DNA of 64,000 nucleotides from an uncultured Methanolobus sp. (GTDB taxonomy: Archaea > Halobacteriota > Methanosarcinia > Methanosarcinales > Methanosarcinaceae): positions 1,674,001-1,738,000 of the forward strand of contig NZ_OY762426.1 of the NCBI RefSeq assembly GCF_963665675.1, given 5' to 3'. How positions within the stretch are numbered: the stretch's first letter is position 1; the number at the start of each line of letters is the position of its first letter. The translations under genes were made by a program, and so were the position numbers. Of this stretch, positions 20,033-28,496 are shown one piece after another. The notes beneath the pieces are model-generated. The model was not told where the DNA came from, searched no databases, and saw only the letters and a list, made by a program, of their open reading frames with translations.

Positions 20033-20880
20033 ACGAAATAGCAGAGGATATGGAAATGGTTCAGGCAGTCGATATTGCCAAGATAGCTGATGTTTCGTTA
20101 CCATGCACCATTGACCAGGAGTTTGTTGATACTCTGAGAAGCCTGGGTGTGGATGAATCCCTTCTGGAGTTCCCGGAAGATGTCCTCAGCGAACCTGTTG
20201 AGATTCTCATGAACCTTGCAAAGGACGGTGCTATCAATCCCTGGGACATTGATATTGTAAACGTCACTGACATGTTCCTTGAGCGCATCGAGGTCATGCA
20301 GATGCTTGACCTGCGTTTGTCCGGCAGGACTCTCCTTTATGCAGCTATCCTCTTGAGAATGAAATCCACCGGGATCGTTCAGGAAGAAGAGGAAGATGAC
20401 CACTTTGATATGTTTGATACTGAGCTGGATTTCTACGAAGTTGACGAATATCCGGTTCCAAAACTCCCAATAAGGCGCAGGGCCACCCGTCCCGTTACGC
20501 TTCAGGAGCTTATCGTTGAATTGCGCAAGGCTGAGAAAGTGGAAACCCGGAGGAAAGACCGCAGTGTTCACCGCAAACTTGAGGAAAAGTCAGCAGTTAC
20601 CACTGATGACGTTCTTGGGATTGCCCACGAAGAGGACATTCTCGGGCGTGTCAGGGATATGGGTGAAATGCTGGAAAAATCCTTTGAAGACTGCGAATTT
20701 GTTATCCTTTCAGATCTTATGACTGATGACAGGTCTGAGAATATCATGACCTATGTTTCATTGCTGTTCCTTGCAACCGAAAAGAAAGTCTGGCTTGCCC
20801 AGAAGGAACTTTTCGGCGAATTATATGTATATCCATGCGACGAAGCTTGTAATATTGTAAATGTAACTGAGGCTGTTTAA
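20029..20880 (+). CDS. scpA: Segregation and condensation protein ScpA (kleisin)
   Basis: A 283-residue kleisin that bridges SMC heads. It shows the ScpA pattern: an EPVEILMNLAKDGAINPWDIDIVNVTD-like region (about residues 62-90), the LRLSGRTLLYAAILLRMKS helix, an acidic linker, and a C-terminal winged-helix half. The TTG start has the SD GGGAGTG inside the end of smc and overlaps the smc stop by four bases. Followed 11 bases later by scpB. Confidence 0.93.
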   Translation: MNEIAEDMEMVQAVDIAKIADVSLPCTIDQEFVDTLRSLGVDESLLEFPEDVLSEPVEILMNLAKDGAINPWDIDIVNVTDMFLERIEVMQMLDLRLSGRTLLYAAILLRMKSTGIVQEEEEDDHFDMFDTELDFYEVDEYPVPKLPIRRRATRPVTLQELIVELRKAEKVETRRKDRSVHRKLEEKSAVTTDDVLGIAHEEDILGRVRDMGEMLEKSFEDCEFVILSDLMTDDRSENIMTYVSLLFLATEKKVWLAQKELFGELYVYPCDEACNIVNVTEAV

Positions 20881-20891
20881 GAGGTGTACTT

Positions 20892-22004
20892 TTGTCTATG
20901 AGTGACAAGGAAGTTATTGAAGCAGCTCTTTTTGCTGCCGGTGGTGCACTTGATGCTACAACCCTTGGTAAACTGATCGGTAAAAACAAAACTAAAGCTA
21001 TTCCTGTTGCCCTTGAACTTGTAAAAGAATATGCTGAGAGGGAAACAGGTCTTGAGGTTCTGGACCTTGGTGAACGTTATGTTATGCAGGTCAAGCCCAA
21101 ATATACTGATGCGGTTCGACCTCTTGCTCCAAAGGAATTGAGTGCACCGATGTTGCGCACACTTTCCATGATAGCCTATCACCAGCCGCTTGTGCAGTCT
21201 GATCTTGTTGATATGAGGGGTAACTCTGCTTACGATCATATCAGGGAGTTGAAGGAAAGAGGTTTTGTTGAAGCGCTTCCCCACGGAAGAACGAAGATTC
21301 TGCAGACTACTTCATTATTTGCGGATTATTTCGGTCTGGAATCAAATGACCCTGAAATTGTTAAAAAGAAGATTATCGAACTTTCACGTCTCCAGAGTGG
21401 GCAGAGTGGTCTTAACAAGTGGCTTGGAAGACGGTTCATCGGTGTTACTCCGATGTATGAGTCTCTTATGCAGTTATGCGGCATAAAAGAATACAAAGTG
21501 ATCAATGCCTATGATCCGACTGAATCTGAACTGGAAGAGCTTGAAGATGTTTACAAGCTGATTATTTCAAAAGGCTATCTTGAGAAGGTCAGTAAGTATT
21601 ATGACGGGGAGATTATAGAGGTTAGTTCCACTACATTCGATGATCTTATTGATTCTATTAAATTGCTCGAAAATGTCTGGGTTGAGGATACATCAACTTC
21701 AAGCATTGAGTCCATAACTGAGCTTAAGGAGCGCTATGTATCCAGGGCTCTTGTGATAAGTAAAAAAGTCCAGCCAGCCACTGAGATGGTTGCGCGCATC
21801 GTCAGCGACCTGCGCCTTGGAGTATCTGCTACCGGGATTGTTATTGCCCCTGACTACGGTCAATCAAGTGAGGGCGTTGAGATTTCAGAAGGTGCTGACA
21901 TTTTGATACCCACACATAAAGGCATGGAAGGGGACTTAATAGAAAGAGTTTGCAGCAAATATGATGCTGTTATTGATGGTCTCAAAAAGTTAGAAGATGA
22001 CTGA
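20892..22004 (+). CDS. scpB: Segregation and condensation protein ScpB with a long C-terminal extension
   Basis: A 370-residue protein whose first roughly 165 residues match ScpB (tandem winged helices; ALFAAGGALDATTLGKLIG, RTLSMIAYHQPLVQSDLVD, RGNSAYDHIRELKERGFVE, GRTKILQTTSLFADYFGL). Bacterial ScpB proteins are usually about 180-220 residues, so roughly 200 residues of C-terminal sequence are additional. The extension is mixed alpha/beta with no motif I recognise. The TTG start has the SD GAGGTG; an ATG lies six bases further in. It completes the smc-scpA-scpB set. Confidence 0.88.
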   Translation: MSMSDKEVIEAALFAAGGALDATTLGKLIGKNKTKAIPVALELVKEYAERETGLEVLDLGERYVMQVKPKYTDAVRPLAPKELSAPMLRTLSMIAYHQPLVQSDLVDMRGNSAYDHIRELKERGFVEALPHGRTKILQTTSLFADYFGLESNDPEIVKKKIIELSRLQSGQSGLNKWLGRRFIGVTPMYESLMQLCGIKEYKVINAYDPTESELEELEDVYKLIISKGYLEKVSKYYDGEIIEVSSTTFDDLIDSIKLLENVWVEDTSTSSIESITELKERYVSRALVISKKVQPATEMVARIVSDLRLGVSATGIVIAPDYGQSSEGVEISEGADILIPTHKGMEGDLIERVCSKYDAVIDGLKKLEDD

Positions 22005-22099
22005 GGTGGGGTATTAGTATTAAATATCATACAAAAAGTCTTAAAACCTTTGCCATTTTATCAGTTCCTTAAAAACCTATATAAACAAGAGGGTATAAG

Positions 22100-22107
22100 T
22101 TTATATA
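22100..22107 (+). promoter_or_regulatory. TATA box of the TBP gene
   Basis: TTTATATA with purine-rich sequence upstream, about 46 bases before the TBP start codon. A transcription start near 22132 would give a leader of about 20 bases containing AAGAGGATT as SD. The spacing is typical for archaeal promoters. Confidence 0.6.
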
Positions 22108-22152
22108 CTGAATTGTTGAATATTAGCCCGCTTTAAATAAGAGGATTAAACT

Positions 22153-22704
22153 ATGTCAGATTACAACATCAAAATTGAAAATGTGGTCGCATCTACCAAG
22201 CTTGCTGAGGAGTTCGATCTTACTAAAATAGAAGCTGAATTCGAGGGCGCGGAATATAACAAACAGAAATTTCCCGGTCTTGTCTACCGTGTTTCTGACC
22301 CAAAAGCCGCATTTCTGGTATTTACTTCCGGTAAAGTAGTATGTACCGGTGCAAAGAATGTGGATGATGTTCACACTGTCATAGGCAATATGGCTAAGAA
22401 GCTTAATGGCATCGGCATCAAAACTATCGAAGACCCTGACATCACAGTGCAGAACATTGTTGCGTCAGCAGACCTTCGGGCAGTCCTGAACCTCAATGCA
22501 ATTGCTATCGGACTTGGTCTTGAGAACATTGAATACGAACCAGAGCAGTTCCCTGGTCTTGTTTACCGCATTGACGATCCTAAGGTCGTAGTACTTATTT
22601 TCAGTTCCGGAAAGCTTGTGGTCACCGGCGGCAAATCACCTGAGAATTGTGAACAGGGTGTTGAAGTCGTAAGGCAGCAGCTTGACAGCATGGGTCTGCT
22701 TTAA
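22153..22704 (+). CDS. tbp: TATA-box-binding protein
   Basis: A 183-residue general transcription factor with the classic two pseudo-symmetric repeats. Each repeat carries the IKIENVVAS or ITVQNIVAS strand, a QFPGLVYR loop and the [12 protein letters not shown] or [12 protein letters not shown] strand. It binds promoters such as those noted in this window and recruits TFB and RNA polymerase. Length and repeat structure are canonical. An acidic C-terminal tail is absent. It is preceded by its own TATA box. Confidence 0.98.
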   Translation: MSDYNIKIENVVASTKLAEEFDLTKIEAEFEGAEYNKQKFPGLVYRVSDPKAAFLVFTSGKVVCTGAKNVDDVHTVIGNMAKKLNGIGIKTIEDPDITVQNIVASADLRAVLNLNAIAIGLGLENIEYEPEQFPGLVYRIDDPKVVVLIFSSGKLVVTGGKSPENCEQGVEVVRQQLDSMGLL

Positions 22705-22730
22705 GACCTTTAATTTCTATTTATATATCA

Positions 22731-23660
22731 ATGTCAAACGAAAATGTTTGTATTTTGTTGCCCACTTTAAACGAAGAGGCTACCATTGGTCAGGTCATCA
22801 GGGATTTTCGCTCTGAAGGCTTTGATAATATTCTTGTAATTGATGGTAACAGCAAAGATAAAACCCGTGAAATCGCCGAGGCCGAAGGCGCCAGGGTAGT
22901 TGTCCAGACCGGCAAGGGAAAAGGACAGGCTATCAAGCAGTCCTTTGAGCTTATCAAAGAGGACTACGTTGTCATGGCAGATGGTGACGGGACTAACCTT
23001 GCAAAGGATGTTCATGCTGTGCTTGGTCCTGTGCTGGAAGGCAAAGCAGATCACGTTATGGGTAATCGGCTTGTGGATTTCGAAGAAGGAGCATTCACCC
23101 GGCTCAACCTTTTCGGGAATAAGGTAATAAACAAGATGTTCGGAATGGCCTATGGTGTGTGGCTTGAGGATATTCTTACAGGTTACAGGGCATTTAATAA
23201 GAAGGCCATCAAGTCCTTTGAGCTCAAGAAAATGGGATTTGAGGTAGAATCTGAGATTACAATAGAAAGTGTGAAGAAAGATCTGCGCATTGAGGAAGTT
23301 CCGACAACATATCTGGCAAGACATTCGGAAGGTGCTACTAAGTTGAATCCACTTAAAGATGGATGGAGAATCAGTTCTACTATTTATAAAATGGCAAAAC
23401 TTCACAATCCGATGTTCTATTTTGGAATAATTGGCGGTGCTTTTATCCTTGCTGGTATTCTTGTGGGTGCTTTTGTCGTTCATCAGTGGTTTCATGGTGT
23501 TACACGTATTCCAATGACCATACTTACAACCTTGTTAGTAGTTGCAGGTTTTCAGATGTTCATTTTTGGAATGCTCAGTGATCTTATGGTTACTCTCCAC
23601 AGAGAGAACATGCGCATGCTCCGTAGGATCAGTGAATATACTGAAGACGAAGATGACTGA
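22731..23660 (+). CDS. aglJ: AglJ-like dolichyl-phosphate glycosyltransferase
   Basis: A 309-residue GT2-family transferase. The N-terminal GT-A domain shows VCILLPTLNEEATIG, VIDGNSKDKT, the DGDGT acidic motif (about residue 84) and LEDILTGYRAFN. Two transmembrane helices lie at about 230-253 and 262-285. The domain order matches haloarchaeal AglJ, which charges dolichol phosphate with the first sugar of the N-glycan on S-layer proteins. The assignment to that exact step is inference. The S-layer protein at 42495 and other sequon-rich surface proteins here are plausible beneficiaries. Confidence 0.8.
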   Translation: MSNENVCILLPTLNEEATIGQVIRDFRSEGFDNILVIDGNSKDKTREIAEAEGARVVVQTGKGKGQAIKQSFELIKEDYVVMADGDGTNLAKDVHAVLGPVLEGKADHVMGNRLVDFEEGAFTRLNLFGNKVINKMFGMAYGVWLEDILTGYRAFNKKAIKSFELKKMGFEVESEITIESVKKDLRIEEVPTTYLARHSEGATKLNPLKDGWRISSTIYKMAKLHNPMFYFGIIGGAFILAGILVGAFVVHQWFHGVTRIPMTILTTLLVVAGFQMFIFGMLSDLMVTLHRENMRMLRRISEYTEDEDD

Positions 23661-23874
23661 TTGTGAGAGTCGGACTAATCTCTGGCTGAAAGTACTCGGG
23701 CCTGTAATTCCACTTTATTTTACAAGAAAACAAATCAACTTTATTTGTATTCTCTTTTTCATTCATATTTGGGATACGTCAGGTTGCGTGGGTCAGCAAC
23801 GTCGGTTGATATTGATTTTTTGACTGTATTTGTTATCATCTTTACGATATATCTAATGAGTAATCAGCATCTAT

Positions 23875-23920
23875 AAAGTTAACTTTACTTTATCTAAAGT
23901 TTATTTTTTGACAAATATTA
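23875..23920. promoter_or_regulatory. Palindromic operator candidate and TATA box upstream of thiC
   Basis: AAAGTTAACTTT at 23875-23886 is a perfect 12-bp palindrome; a further AAAGTT half-site lies at about 23896-23901. A TATA-like ATATTAAATA follows at about 23915. The order operator-TATA-gene fits regulation of thiC by a DNA-binding protein. No TPP riboswitch core is visible in the 300-base gap from 23661, which otherwise shows no gene. Confidence 0.5.
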
Positions 23921-23968
23921 AATAGAATTTGGTTATTGTAAGGTACATCAACACTTGAGGTATAAACA

Positions 23969-25258
23969 ATGACAATAGTTACAGATGCAAAAAATGGTAA
24001 GATCACAGAAGAGATGAAGATCGTTGCCGAGATCGAAGGTAAAGACCCGGAGTTCATCAGACGCGGTATCGCATCAGGAAGAATTGTAATCCCAATGACA
24101 CCATACAGGGACATAAAACTCTGCGGTATGGGTGAAGGTCTCACAACTAAGGTAAACGCATCCATTGGTGCATCATCAGATATCGTTGATCTTGACATGG
24201 AAGTTGCAAAAGCAAAAGCAGCAGAGGCAGCAGGCGCAGATACACTTATGGAGCTTGGTACCGGTGGAGATTTCCTTGGTATCAGAAAAGCAGTCTGTGA
24301 TGCAATCTCTCTCCCAGTAGGTTCTGTTCCACTCTATCAGGCATTCATCACAGCAGCAAAGAGAGATGGTTCCATTGTCCACATGACAGAGGACGACCTC
24401 TGGCACGCAACCGAGGAACAGGCAAAGCTCGGTACAAACTTCATGGCTATCCACACAGGTATCAACAACATTGTTCTTGACAGGTTGAAGGCTCACGGTA
24501 GATTTGGCGGCCTCTGCTCCCGTGGTGGTGCATTCATGAGCACATGGATGCTGCACAACGAGAAGGAAAACCCACTTTACGCAGAGTTCGATTACCTTTG
24601 TGAAATCCTCAAGGAACACGAAGTTACCCTTTCAACCGGAAACGGAATGCGTGCAGGTGCAGTTGCAGATGCAACAGACAGGGCACAGGTACAGGAGCTT
24701 ATTATTAACTCCGAATGCGCACAGAAAGCACACGATAAGTACGACCTTCAGGTTATCGTAGAAGGACCAGGTCACGTACCACTGGATGAAGTAGCGATGA
24801 ACGTCAAGCTCATGAAAGCAATGAGTGATGGAAAGCCATTCTACATGCTTGGCCCACTTGTATCAGACATCGGTGCAGGCCGTGACCACATAGTAACAGC
24901 AATCGGTGCATCAGCTTCAGCAGCAGCAGGCTGTGACTTCCTCTGTTACGTAACACCAGCAGAACACCTTGCTCTTCCAAACCTTGAAGATGTTGTCGAA
25001 GGTGTCAAGACTTCAAAGATCGCAGCACACGTTGGTGACATGGTCAAGTATCCAAACACAGCTCGTGAAGTTGACCTCGCAATGGGCAGAGCACGCGCAA
25101 AACTTGACTGGGAAGCACAGTACAAACTCGCACTCGACCCTGAACTTGCAAGGAGCACCAGGGACAGCAGATCACCAGGTGATGAGGATGCATGTACAAT
25201 GTGCGGTGACTTCTGCGCTCTTAAAATCGTAAACCAGAACTACGACCTTTGCAAATAA
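23969..25258 (+). CDS. thiC: Phosphomethylpyrimidine synthase ThiC
   Basis: A 429-residue radical SAM enzyme that converts aminoimidazole ribotide to hydroxymethylpyrimidine phosphate in thiamine synthesis. It shows the ThiC core (SVPLYQAF, STGNGMRAG, EGPGHVPLDEV) and the C-terminal cluster motif CTMCGDFC that holds the 4Fe-4S centre. Length matches the archaeal form lacking the bacterial N-terminal extension. It has its own promoter region with a palindrome and a strong terminator. Confidence 0.97.
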   Translation: MTIVTDAKNGKITEEMKIVAEIEGKDPEFIRRGIASGRIVIPMTPYRDIKLCGMGEGLTTKVNASIGASSDIVDLDMEVAKAKAAEAAGADTLMELGTGGDFLGIRKAVCDAISLPVGSVPLYQAFITAAKRDGSIVHMTEDDLWHATEEQAKLGTNFMAIHTGINNIVLDRLKAHGRFGGLCSRGGAFMSTWMLHNEKENPLYAEFDYLCEILKEHEVTLSTGNGMRAGAVADATDRAQVQELIINSECAQKAHDKYDLQVIVEGPGHVPLDEVAMNVKLMKAMSDGKPFYMLGPLVSDIGAGRDHIVTAIGASASAAAGCDFLCYVTPAEHLALPNLEDVVEGVKTSKIAAHVGDMVKYPNTAREVDLAMGRARAKLDWEAQYKLALDPELARSTRDSRSPGDEDACTMCGDFCALKIVNQNYDLCK

Positions 25259-25293
25259 TGCCACCGGGCATTATTTCTCTTCTTTTTTCTTCT
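25254..25293 (+). terminator. Terminator of thiC
   Basis: A perfect 9-bp stem AATAATGCC/GGCATTATT (25254-25262 and 25267-25275), overlapping the thiC stop codon, followed by a pyrimidine-rich tract with a six-T run. The remainder of the gap up to 25496 shows no gene. Confidence 0.65.
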
Positions 25294-25496
25294 TCGTATC
25301 TACACAAATATCTTTTTCCCTGTTTTTCTTGATATTTTTATAATCCAGTGGGTCTCAGAACCTAAGCAGGCGATACGCACCCTCAAAAAAATGAAGAATA
25401 ACACAGCATTTTTGCTGATTGTTCTTGTTCTGAACACGTTTTGTTGTTAGAACGATTTGAGTATTTATTTATATCAAAACAGACAAAAAATATCTT

Positions 25497-26276
25497 ATGT
25501 CAGTAATTACCCTCACTACTGATTTCGGAACACTTTATCCTGCATCCATGAAGGGTGCTATACTTAGCATAAATCCTGATGCTACAATTGTTGACATTAG
25601 TCATTCAGTTCCTCCCATTGACATCAGGGCAGGTGCTTTTGCTATCTATTCGGTGGTCAGGCATTTCCCACCCGGAACAATTCACGTGGGTGTGATTGAT
25701 CCGGGAGTAGGTACTGACCGCAAGGCAATTATTGTCAGGGCAGGCGATCAGTGCTTTGTAGGTCCGGATAATGGTCTTCTGATTCCTGGCGCCAGGCTTC
25801 TGGGAGAGTTTCAGGTTTATGAAATTCAGGACGGAATTCTCCCGGAGAGTATTTCCTCAACATTTCATGGGAGGGATATATTCGCTCCAGCTGCTGCTCA
25901 TCTATCTGCGGGACGTGACGTTCAGGAAATTGCCAGCAAAACCGATGATTACGTTGATCTTGATTTTTCCGGCTATACCATCGAAAAACAGTTCATCGAA
26001 GCAATTGTAGTGTATGTGGATGATTTTGGTAACATAATCACCAATATTCCTGCCGAAAAGCTTCTGGATAAAATAGAACCGGGAACCATTTTGTCAGTAT
26101 CCGGCAGGCAAATGCCATTCATGAAAATCTACAGTGACGTACCTAAATGGGGAATCGTTGCATTGGTGGGAAGCCATGGTTTCTTTGAAATTTCTGTTAA
26201 TCAGGGTAGTGCATCACGCTTACTTCACCTGACAAATGGAAACAGTATCCGTATCGGAATAATGGGCAGTCTCTGA
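25497..26276 (+). CDS. SAM hydroxide adenosyltransferase (DUF62, SAM hydrolase)
   Basis: A 259-residue enzyme of the DUF62/fluorinase-like family, which hydrolyses S-adenosylmethionine to adenosine and methionine. Signatures include ITLTTDFGT, the HVGVIDPGVGT segment, FVGPDNGLL and FHGRDIFAPAAAHL. The fluorinase-specific insertion is absent, so hydroxide rather than halide is the expected nucleophile. It is transcribed towards the cohesin-domain protein, with only eight bases between the two stop codons. Confidence 0.9.
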   Translation: MSVITLTTDFGTLYPASMKGAILSINPDATIVDISHSVPPIDIRAGAFAIYSVVRHFPPGTIHVGVIDPGVGTDRKAIIVRAGDQCFVGPDNGLLIPGARLLGEFQVYEIQDGILPESISSTFHGRDIFAPAAAHLSAGRDVQEIASKTDDYVDLDFSGYTIEKQFIEAIVVYVDDFGNIITNIPAEKLLDKIEPGTILSVSGRQMPFMKIYSDVPKWGIVALVGSHGFFEISVNQGSASRLLHLTNGNSIRIGIMGSL

Positions 26277-26284
26277 TTGCGGTC

Positions 26285-26935
26285 TTAATTCCTTACTTTT
26301 CTGACAACATATACGCATGCCATTGCAACTATGGCAAATATTGCACTGTTCTGGCCTGTTGCAGGGCTTTTTTCTTCAGTTTCTCCATTGCTTTCATGAG
26401 TGGTTATCTCTACGTCTCCCACTGCAATCTCTGCGTTGGTTATTGTTGCGTCCAGATTATCTCCTGCGGAATTGGTAATTACTACATTTTTCATTTCAAG
26501 TTCGGAAATTCCGGAGTTGTCCTTTGTCTGAAGTGTGATGGTAGCAAAAACATCCCTGTCAAGCATCATGTCATCTCCCATTATTACGGAATAAATATTG
26601 GTAACAGTTCCAAGTTCGTTATCAATAGTTCCCTTTGAAAATATCGTGTTTTCTCCGCCTTGCTTGAAAAAGTTTCCTTCTTTTATGGATGCAATTTCCA
26701 TAAGTGTAGGATCGTACACCAGTTCCATCTCAGCGCCGGATACGTTTACACTACTTTCGATTATGATATCTAACGTGAATTCTTCATTTTCCTCAACACT
26801 GAGCTGAGAAGGTGCAAATGCAACTATGGTTTCTGCATTTCCGGTTTCTGCAAGCAATAGTGTTATGAGAATAAAGACAGAAACAACTGCTAGTCTCTTA
26901 CAGATTTCAATATGTGTAATGGTGATCACCTTCAA
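26285..26935 (-). CDS. Exported cohesin-domain protein with a C-terminal anchor
   Basis: A 216-residue protein: N-terminal signal peptide or anchor (about residues 12-34), a cohesin-type beta-sandwich (about 38-168; VEENEEFTLDIII, VSGAEMELVYDPTLMEI), a short acidic linker, and a C-terminal SPATGQN motif followed by a hydrophobic helix and a KVRN tail. The tail has the tripartite shape of a sorting signal but lacks the PGF motif of the S-layer protein in this window. Archaeal cohesins bind dockerin-bearing proteins; no dockerin partner is evident here. Confidence 0.82.
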   Translation of the reverse strand: MKVITITHIEICKRLAVVSVFILITLLLAETGNAETIVAFAPSQLSVEENEEFTLDIIIESSVNVSGAEMELVYDPTLMEIASIKEGNFFKQGGENTIFSKGTIDNELGTVTNIYSVIMGDDMMLDRDVFATITLQTKDNSGISELEMKNVVITNSAGDNLDATITNAEIAVGDVEITTHESNGETEEKSPATGQNSAIFAIVAMACVYVVRKVRN

Positions 26936-27000
26936 TTATTCTATATTATTATTGGTGGGTTATTATATTAAAATCATTGCAGGTTGTATTATGGTGAATT

Positions 27001-27975
27001 TCACATCCATTCATAGTGTCTTGCAACTTCAGTATTGAAATTATACATAAGGCTGTTCTCGACATAACCAAAGAAAAGGCATTTCTGGCAATTGCGTGCT
27101 TTCTCTTTTCGGAGGTTCTCTGTCCTTTTCCAGAAATTTGCAATACCTTCGCTGATATGTCCAATTCGCTCTCGATGAACCCTGCAGTTTTCGATGCTGC
27201 CATCTGCTGTTACGTCAAGTATGATGTCATTTGCATGGCACGTAAACTCAGGGTCCAGATCACGGACCATTTTAAGATATGTATAGGAGTTTATTATCGG
27301 ATAACCTTCTTTTTTCATCTCAATTATCCTGTCAACGGCCTGATGGTACTTTGAGATTTCACGTATTCCCATTCTGTCCCATGTATCATTCTCTATTCCC
27401 TGAAACTCATACATAGGTTCGAATGATATTTTCACATCCAGGTCATTTGCCATTGTGATGAGTTCTTCGATATCATCCAGATTCTTCCCACTAATTACAC
27501 AGTTGAGTAAAAGGGGGTTTTCAAGCTTGTCTTTTGCTTTTCGGATTCCTGGCATGATTTTTTCAAGATCAACACCTCTGATGTCCTTGTAACTGGAAGT
27601 CCCGTCAACAGAAACAGAAAGATAGTCAAGGTCTGTAAGTTCATCTGTCCTTTTTTCAAGCAAAAGCCCATTTGTTATGAGTGATGTTACCATTCCAATG
27701 CTTTTTGCATGAGCCAGTATTTCAGGAAGATCTTTTCTGAGAAGTGGCTCCACTGTCCAGGCATTATATACTACAATTCCAAAGTCCCTTGCTTCATCAA
27801 GAAGTTTGAAGATATCCTCAAGCTTCATCTCTTCACCTTCTGTTTTCCAGTACTCGCAGAATGAGCACTTCATGTTGCATCTGGAGTTAATGGCATGGGA
27901 CAACACAAAGGGACGTTTTTTGATATGCATCTGCCAGACAGCTTTTGCAGCAATGAATGGTGAATATTTTGTCAT
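27001..27975 (-). CDS. Radical SAM protein with a SPASM-like C-terminal cysteine region
   Basis: A 324-residue enzyme with the radical SAM motif CNMKCSFC near residue 34 and the GIVVYNAWTVEPLLRKDLPEI region next to SAM. The C-terminal part has CHAND, ENCRVHRE and CQKCLF cysteines, as in SPASM or twitch domains that bind extra iron-sulphur clusters. The substrate cannot be read from the sequence. There is no nearby precursor peptide that I can recognise. Confidence 0.85.
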   Translation of the reverse strand: MTKYSPFIAAKAVWQMHIKKRPFVLSHAINSRCNMKCSFCEYWKTEGEEMKLEDIFKLLDEARDFGIVVYNAWTVEPLLRKDLPEILAHAKSIGMVTSLITNGLLLEKRTDELTDLDYLSVSVDGTSSYKDIRGVDLEKIMPGIRKAKDKLENPLLLNCVISGKNLDDIEELITMANDLDVKISFEPMYEFQGIENDTWDRMGIREISKYHQAVDRIIEMKKEGYPIINSYTYLKMVRDLDPEFTCHANDIILDVTADGSIENCRVHRERIGHISEGIANFWKRTENLRKEKARNCQKCLFFGYVENSLMYNFNTEVARHYEWM

Positions 27976-28083
27976 GGGAATTATCCGTGATTGTTTCTCC
28001 TTTTTATCCTCACATATGGTAAAAAGATTTGCGTTTTAAAGTCAGGCCAGAGCTATTACTGCTGGACAGGGAGGTTTAAAATT

Positions 28084-28454
28084 ATGGATTCTTTAAGAAT
28101 AATAAAATTCTGGTTTTACCAAGTATAGTTTTTACTATCTGTATTCCTGCAGCTTTGGCGCACCGTGTCTATGTTCAGGAAACGATCACAGAGGTTGAGA
28201 TTAAATCCTGGTTTGGTGACGGTGATCCTATGGCTGATGCAGATGCGGAATTACCATTGGCTGCAAGGATTGGTTCAGGCTTTGGTTATTCATCAGGGGA
28301 CCTCCCATTATCTTTTGATGAGGCAGTAGAAATACTCACAAAAACAATTGAAGGAACTGAAGGTTATGTTCATCTGCATATCCATGAGCATACTCATAAA
28401 GAGATATCTGATGTGGTGAATTCGTACAATCATCATCGCAACGGTAAGAGATAG
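28084..28454 (+). pseudogene. Frameshifted exported protein with His-rich motif
   Basis: Translation signals start at ATG 28084 (SD GGAGG ten bases upstream), but that frame soon ends at TAG. The frame from 28155 (TTG start, 99 residues) has, when read upstream, a perfect signal-peptide core, LVLPSIVFTICIPAALA, but no start codon. One extra A in the AAAA run at 28104-28107 would fuse the two into a protein with a signal peptide cleaved before HRVYV. The mature part begins like NikL/CbiL-type periplasmic proteins (HRVYVQ, GDGDPMADAD). It also carries HLHIHEHTH, a likely metal-binding motif. Either a true frameshift mutation or a sequencing error. Confidence 0.7.
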
Positions 28455-28496
28455 TTACGCTAATCTATATCTACTAACAACACAAATATAGTATCG

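Noticed and set aside
23661-23968. Possible TPP riboswitch before thiC
   Set aside because: No CTGAGA-type core or matching stems are visible in the 300-base gap; a DNA operator is the better reading.
28084-28454. Pyrrolysine read-through of the TAG in the frame starting at 28084
   Set aside because: Reading through gives a sequence without protein-like texture, while a one-base shift gives a perfect signal peptide; a frameshift explains it better.
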